The notes under the pieces were generated by a model. The model saw only the letters and a program-made list of their open reading frames with translations, did not search any database and was not told the DNA's origin. A stretch of 10,161 nt of DNA. Source: Discostella pseudostelligera (lineage: Eukaryota > Bacillariophyta > Thalassiosirophyceae > Thalassiosirales > Thalassiosiraceae). The DNA lies in the NCBI GenBank assembly GCA_036940085.1, contig JALLBK010000813.1:1-10161 (forward strand), in the 5' to 3' direction. The position numbers and the translations under genes were made by a program. Shown one piece after another: positions 7,554-10,161 of the stretch; the stretch's first letter is position 1; every line of letters starts with the position of its first letter.

Positions 7554-9857
7554 CAGATTGATGCTTCGCTTTGGATAGAAGATGTGTGGCAACACCCATT
7601 ACAACGGGAAAATGACGAATTCATCATGGACCGCTTCCTTCAAATACCAGGTATATCCCGCTCAGAGCTTCAACAAGCAAACGCAGTTCGACTGTACTTG
7701 AGGGTTCTCACCATCGCGGATCTTGCGGCTCCAAATGGTCGTGAGATCCCCGATGGAAATATGTCTGGTGAATGGCAGGGAGGATCAGACATCTATTGGC
7801 CATACCAGGTCAAGCCACCAAAAAAGTTCTGGGCAACCTTCCGCCGATGTATGCGCCACACCTTTTGCAAATCTACACCGCACACCCAACCGGCACATTA
7901 TGGGATGACCCTGGATACCCATTTGGGACAATGGCTCCCTGTTCGACGCCACTCATGGTTTGATGTATACCGATCACCAACATGTTTATATTGGCGCATT
8001 GAATCCACGATATACAAACTGAAATCAACGAATGTTCCGGGGTTTTATATGCGCGACTGTACCATCACCCTACTCCCACTCGACTGCCATCCGATTGGAT
8101 TTCGTAATATGTGTGACAGGATATGGACGCATCGTCGATATACCATGTCTCCACCGCCAGAGACCCACACCCCACCTATTGGAATCACTCTCCGCAATAC
8201 TATCAAAACAACCACCGAACCGCTCAAAATCGGTTGCGACGCTTCTCTCCACCCACCTCAACATATAGCCACATGCGCTTGGGTCATTGAAACACCAAGT
8301 GAGGATCAGGTGCAGGCATACTGCCACATTCACAATATTTCATCATTTACAACTTACCGCAGCGAACTCGAGGGAATATATCGTTCACTCCTCCACGTGC
8401 GAACCTTGGGACTCCTCCCTCCACACATTCAACAATGGTGTGATAACAAAGCCGCAATTGACAATGCGGCATCCTTTATGTATACACCGAGCCGAATGAA
8501 TCGTCCGGACACTGACATCTTACTAGCCCTTCAAAAACTCCGTGCAGAGTTCCAACCCGGCACCCTCCGGCAAACTCATGTCTATGGCCACCAAGACACT
8601 CGCACTCGCCCTTCCCAACCCCCACCATCACCATCAACAGCATCCCTCCCTTCGTGGGATGTGTCGTTGTCTTCAGACGAATCCCAACCGGCTTCATTCA
8701 GGGCCGCAGCAGCACGGTTGAATATCCTTTGTGACGAATTGGCAACGGAGGCAGCCACAAGTGTTAAACAAGGCTCGTACCCCGACATATCCACCATTAC
8801 ACCCCCATACCCAGGAGCTAAAGCACTACTCCGGGTCGGCAAAATGTGGATCACATCTCACGTATCGCGCCATGTCACGGCTGCGTACCACACCCACAAT
8901 ATCAGGGAATACTGCCAAGCCAAATACCACTGGTCAGACACTACATTCGATACAGTTTATTGGGACGGGATTGAACGAGCCCAAACTCGCGGGACGAAAA
9001 CTCAACTTATGCAGTCTAGCAAGATCCTTCACGGATGGCTCCCAGTAATGCATATGGTCGGACACGCAACACACCTCACGCAATGTCCAGGCTGTCCCTG
9101 CACGGACGAAACATTCGACCATCTTTTCCACTGCACCCACCCAAAAATGCGCGCGATCTTGATCGATCGGATGCAGGCGTTGGAGAAGTACATGACAAAA
9201 GCCTGCCTACCTCGGGCGTTCTCACAGCCATTCAACACATTTCTACAAGCGTACTTGGACGGCAACGACCCGCCAGATATTGAAGCACCACTCGCTCAGG
9301 AGGCTTTTCAGGCCCAAACCGACATTGGGCAAGACCTCCTCATTCGAGGGTTCCTCTCCAAGGAATGGCTTCATCTTTTAGCCCACACCGGGCACAATCG
9401 ACCGGACAATGTCCTCACAAACATAATTCGCTTCCTGTGGAATGATCTTATTCGCCCGATTTGGGACACACGCAACCAGATTTTGCATCAGTCGACAAAC
9501 CTGGCTACATCGACACTAGCATCCCGATTGGACGAACATCTTCAGTGGTTCCTGAATAACAAACTCACAGCACTTTCCAGGGCCGATCAATTCCTGGTTC
9601 ATTACTCGTCTACAGACATTCCCACCATGACAACACCGTCCAAGCGAGAACTGGTGCGGCACTTGGAGGTAGCACAGAATGCGTGGGAAATTGAACAGCT
9701 TCAGAGGCAGCAAGGGCAAACTGTATTAACATCATTCTTCACTCGTGACACTAATCCCCACAGAGAGGATGCCGTAGCGCAACCCCTTCACCCCCTATCA
9801 CACAATCCTGGCGACAAAGTGGCTTCGCCAATTCTGTCGCTTGGGATGCAATCTTAG
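7554..9857 (+). CDS. ORF2 segment 3: RNase H, CCHC finger and C-terminal domain
   Basis: This is the last piece of the ORF2 frame, open from the codon after TGA 7551-7553 to tandem TAG stops. The first in-frame ATG is 7626. It begins with about 225 residues of unrecognised linker, then RNase H, then a Cys/His finger, then a Trp-rich helical C-terminal region with the motif WDTRNQILHQ. A similar IGxxxxxxGxxSxxW...W..RN...H region occurs, as I recall, in many stramenopile RT proteins; I cannot name the domain. It ends with a PIP-box-like peptide. Without the upstream RT it would not support retrotransposition by itself. Confidence 0.8.
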   Translation, partial: QIDASLWIEDVWQHPLQRENDEFIMDRFLQIPGISRSELQQANAVRLYLRVLTIADLAAPNGREIPDGNMSGEWQGGSDIYWPYQVKPPKKFWATFRRCMRHTFCKSTPHTQPAHYGMTLDTHLGQWLPVRRHSWFDVYRSPTCLYWRIESTIYKLKSTNVPGFYMRDCTITLLPLDCHPIGFRNMCDRIWTHRRYTMSPPPETHTPPIGITLRNTIKTTTEPLKIGCDASLHPPQHIATCAWVIETPSEDQVQAYCHIHNISSFTTYRSELEGIYRSLLHVRTLGLLPPHIQQWCDNKAAIDNAASFMYTPSRMNRPDTDILLALQKLRAEFQPGTLRQTHVYGHQDTRTRPSQPPPSPSTASLPSWDVSLSSDESQPASFRAAAARLNILCDELATEAATSVKQGSYPDISTITPPYPGAKALLRVGKMWITSHVSRHVTAAYHTHNIREYCQAKYHWSDTTFDTVYWDGIERAQTRGTKTQLMQSSKILHGWLPVMHMVGHATHLTQCPGCPCTDETFDHLFHCTHPKMRAILIDRMQALEKYMTKACLPRAFSQPFNTFLQAYLDGNDPPDIEAPLAQEAFQAQTDIGQDLLIRGFLSKEWLHLLAHTGHNRPDNVLTNIIRFLWNDLIRPIWDTRNQILHQSTNLATSTLASRLDEHLQWFLNNKLTALSRADQFLVHYSSTDIPTMTTPSKRELVRHLEVAQNAWEIEQLQRQQGQTVLTSFFTRDTNPHREDAVAQPLHPLSHNPGDKVASPILSLGMQS
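8226..8756 (+). other. RNase H domain with all catalytic residues and a long insertion
   Basis: It degrades RNA in the RNA-DNA hybrid after first-strand synthesis. The catalytic set is complete: Asp in GCDAS (8238), Glu in YRSELEG (8364), Asp in WCDNKAA (8442), His in YGHQD (8589) and Asp in LCDELA (8733). Between the His and the last Asp are 47 residues, many Pro and Ser, where typical RNase H enzymes have about ten. This is a lineage insertion in the mobile loop. RNase H is a hallmark of I-superclade-like LINEs. Confidence 0.9.
9084..9134 (+). other. C-terminal CCHC zinc finger of ORF2
   Basis: CPGCPCTDETFDHLFHC gives C-x2-C-x8-H-x3-C. This is the finger with an internal ET..H core that follows RT or RNase H in many non-LTR elements (zf-RVT-like). 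It probably binds the element RNA 3' end or target DNA. All four ligands are present. Confidence 0.8.
9717..9740 (+). other. PIP-box-like motif (QTVLTSFF) near ORF2 C-terminus
   Basis: The peptide QTVLTSFF matches the PCNA-interacting consensus Q-x-x-hydrophobic-x-x-aromatic-aromatic exactly, followed by Thr-Arg. It lies about 40 residues before the end, just after a Gln-rich helix and before a disordered tail, an accessible position. Human L1 ORF2p is known to bind PCNA through a PIP box, so a similar role is plausible; here it is inferred from the motif alone. Confidence 0.55.
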
Positions 9858-9936
9858 TAGACTATATAGTCATCGTCCTCGTGGACCCATAAGATGTACT
9901 TTAAAATTTCTGTTATTCATCATCATCATGTTATTA
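9858..9936 (+). other. Retrotransposon 3' UTR without poly(A)
   Basis: About 80 bases separate the first ORF2 stop from the microsatellite. It opens with a second TAG, then a perfect palindrome gactatatagtc, a possible hairpin and a (cat) run (ttcatcatcatcatg), and passes into the repeat through degenerate units (ttattagtggtattgcttgta). No AATAAA signal and no A-tail are seen. The 3' end is likely the structure recognised by the RT. Confidence 0.6.
9860..9896 (+). other. Palindrome and candidate stem-loop in 3' UTR
   Basis: Bases 9860-9871 are the self-complementary 12-mer gactatatagtc. Directly after, gtcc (9875-9878) can pair with ggac (9883-9886) around a tcgt loop. The outer catc (9871-9874) can pair with gatg (9893-9896), leaving a six-base bulge on the 3' side. 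LINE RTs often recognise such 3' stem-loops. The pairing is read by eye and not folded. Confidence 0.4.
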
Positions 9937-10161
9937 GTGGTATTGCTTGTATTGCTGCTAGTATTGCTGCTGGTATTGCTGCTGGTATTGCTGCTGGTAT
10001 AGCTGGTATTGCTGCTGGTATTGCTGCTGGTACTGCTGGTATTGCTGCTGGTATTGCTGCTGGTATTGCTGCGGGTATTGCTGCAGGTATTGCTGCTGAT
10101 ATTGCTGCTGGTATTGCTGGTATTGCTGCTGGTATTGCTGCTGGTATTGCTGGTATTGCTG
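9937..10161. repeat. 3' flanking microsatellite, 12-mer/9-mer units
   Basis: About 225 bases of attgctgctggt (12) and attgctggt (9) units run to the window edge. Units next to the element carry most changes (gcttgt, gctagt), and later units have scattered single substitutions (ata, act, gcg, gca, gat). It is the same repeat and strand as bases 1-56. It is read as target DNA, although a microsatellite tail made by the element itself would look similar. Confidence 0.95.

Larger units (their letters stand above)
3903..9857 (+). pseudogene. ORF2 polyprotein: endonuclease, reverse transcriptase, RNase H (two in-frame TGA)
   Basis: A single frame of 1984 codons plus TAG stop, followed at once by a second TAG (9858-9860). 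Domains by codon number: EEP endonuclease 37-293, linker to about 760, RT about 762-1025 with thumb to about 1165, RNase H 1442-1618, CCHC finger 1728-1744, W-rich C-terminal domain, PIP-box-like peptide 1939-1946. TGA codons at 484 and 1217 interrupt it, and coding continues in the same frame across both. The simplest reading is a defective copy in which CGA (Arg) or TGG (Trp) mutated to TGA. TGG is used freely as Trp and other stops are normal, so a reassigned code is unlikely. Readthrough would be the only way to make the full protein from this copy. ORF2 supplies target nicking and reverse transcription in cis. Confidence 0.85.
57..9936 (+). mobile_element. Non-LTR (LINE-type) retrotransposon, two ORFs, APE endonuclease / RT / RNase H architecture
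   Basis: The unit between two microsatellite blocks contains a leader, a long ORF1 with a PHD-like finger, and an ORF2 frame carrying EEP endonuclease, reverse transcriptase, RNase H and a CCHC finger in that order. This is the layout of I-superclade-like LINEs (I, R1, Tad, Loa and relatives). No long terminal repeats, integrase or aspartic protease are visible, so it is not an LTR element. The sequence is about 9.9 kb, long for a LINE mainly because ORF1 is 1200 codons. Both ends are approximate, since they are defined by where the repeat stops and unique sequence starts. It looks recent because its only coding lesions are two in-frame TGA codons in ORF2. The clade and the diatom-like host are inferences from motif style. 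Confidence 0.9.

Noticed and set aside
9860..9871. Palindrome as a bacterial terminator or operator
   Set aside because: The context is a eukaryotic LINE 3' UTR; the palindrome is AT-rich and lacks a following T-run.
9937..10161. CRISPR array
   Set aside because: Units are 9 or 12 bases, contiguous, with no unique spacers; this is a microsatellite.
1..10161. LTR retrotransposon or endogenous retrovirus
   Set aside because: There are no terminal repeats, gag-like CCHC knuckle, protease or integrase. The endonuclease is EEP type and the RT has the non-LTR GFR motif.

Overview
The window holds one nearly complete non-LTR (LINE-type) retrotransposon, all on the + strand, set inside a GCTGGTATT-type microsatellite that continues in the same orientation on both sides. 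No host gene, rRNA, tRNA or CRISPR array is visible. The gene style is eukaryotic: giant low-complexity proteins, a PHD-type finger, an apurinic-endonuclease-like (EEP) domain, a LINE reverse transcriptase and an RNase H. The RT and the C-terminal region resemble RT proteins I associate with stramenopiles, diatoms in particular. That host call is inference from memory, not from a search.

Layout: bases 1-56 are microsatellite. Bases 57-307 are a short leader with one tiny upstream ORF. ORF1 (308-3910) encodes a 1200-residue protein with an Arg/Gly/Ser-rich N-terminus, a large unrecognised middle, a polyproline stretch, a helical region, a PHD-like finger and a Ser/acidic then basic tail. ORF2 (3903-9857) starts inside the last 8 bases of ORF1 (ATGCCTAA) in another frame. 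It runs as one frame of 1984 codons before its stop, interrupted by only two codons, both TGA, at 5352-5354 and 7551-7553. Its domains run in order: EEP endonuclease, linker, reverse transcriptase with FADD, RNase H with D-E-D-H-D residues, a CCHC zinc finger, a W-rich C-terminal domain and a PIP-box-like peptide. A short 3' UTR of about 80 bases with a palindrome and a possible hairpin leads directly into about 225 bases of microsatellite, with no poly(A).

How it would work: ORF1 protein probably binds the element RNA. The ORF2 endonuclease nicks the target, the RT copies the RNA from the nick, and RNase H removes the RNA strand. The same repeat on both sides suggests the microsatellite is the preferred target. 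This copy is probably recent, with no frameshift in more than 9.5 kb of coding sequence, but the two TGA codons would block a full ORF2 protein unless they are read through.
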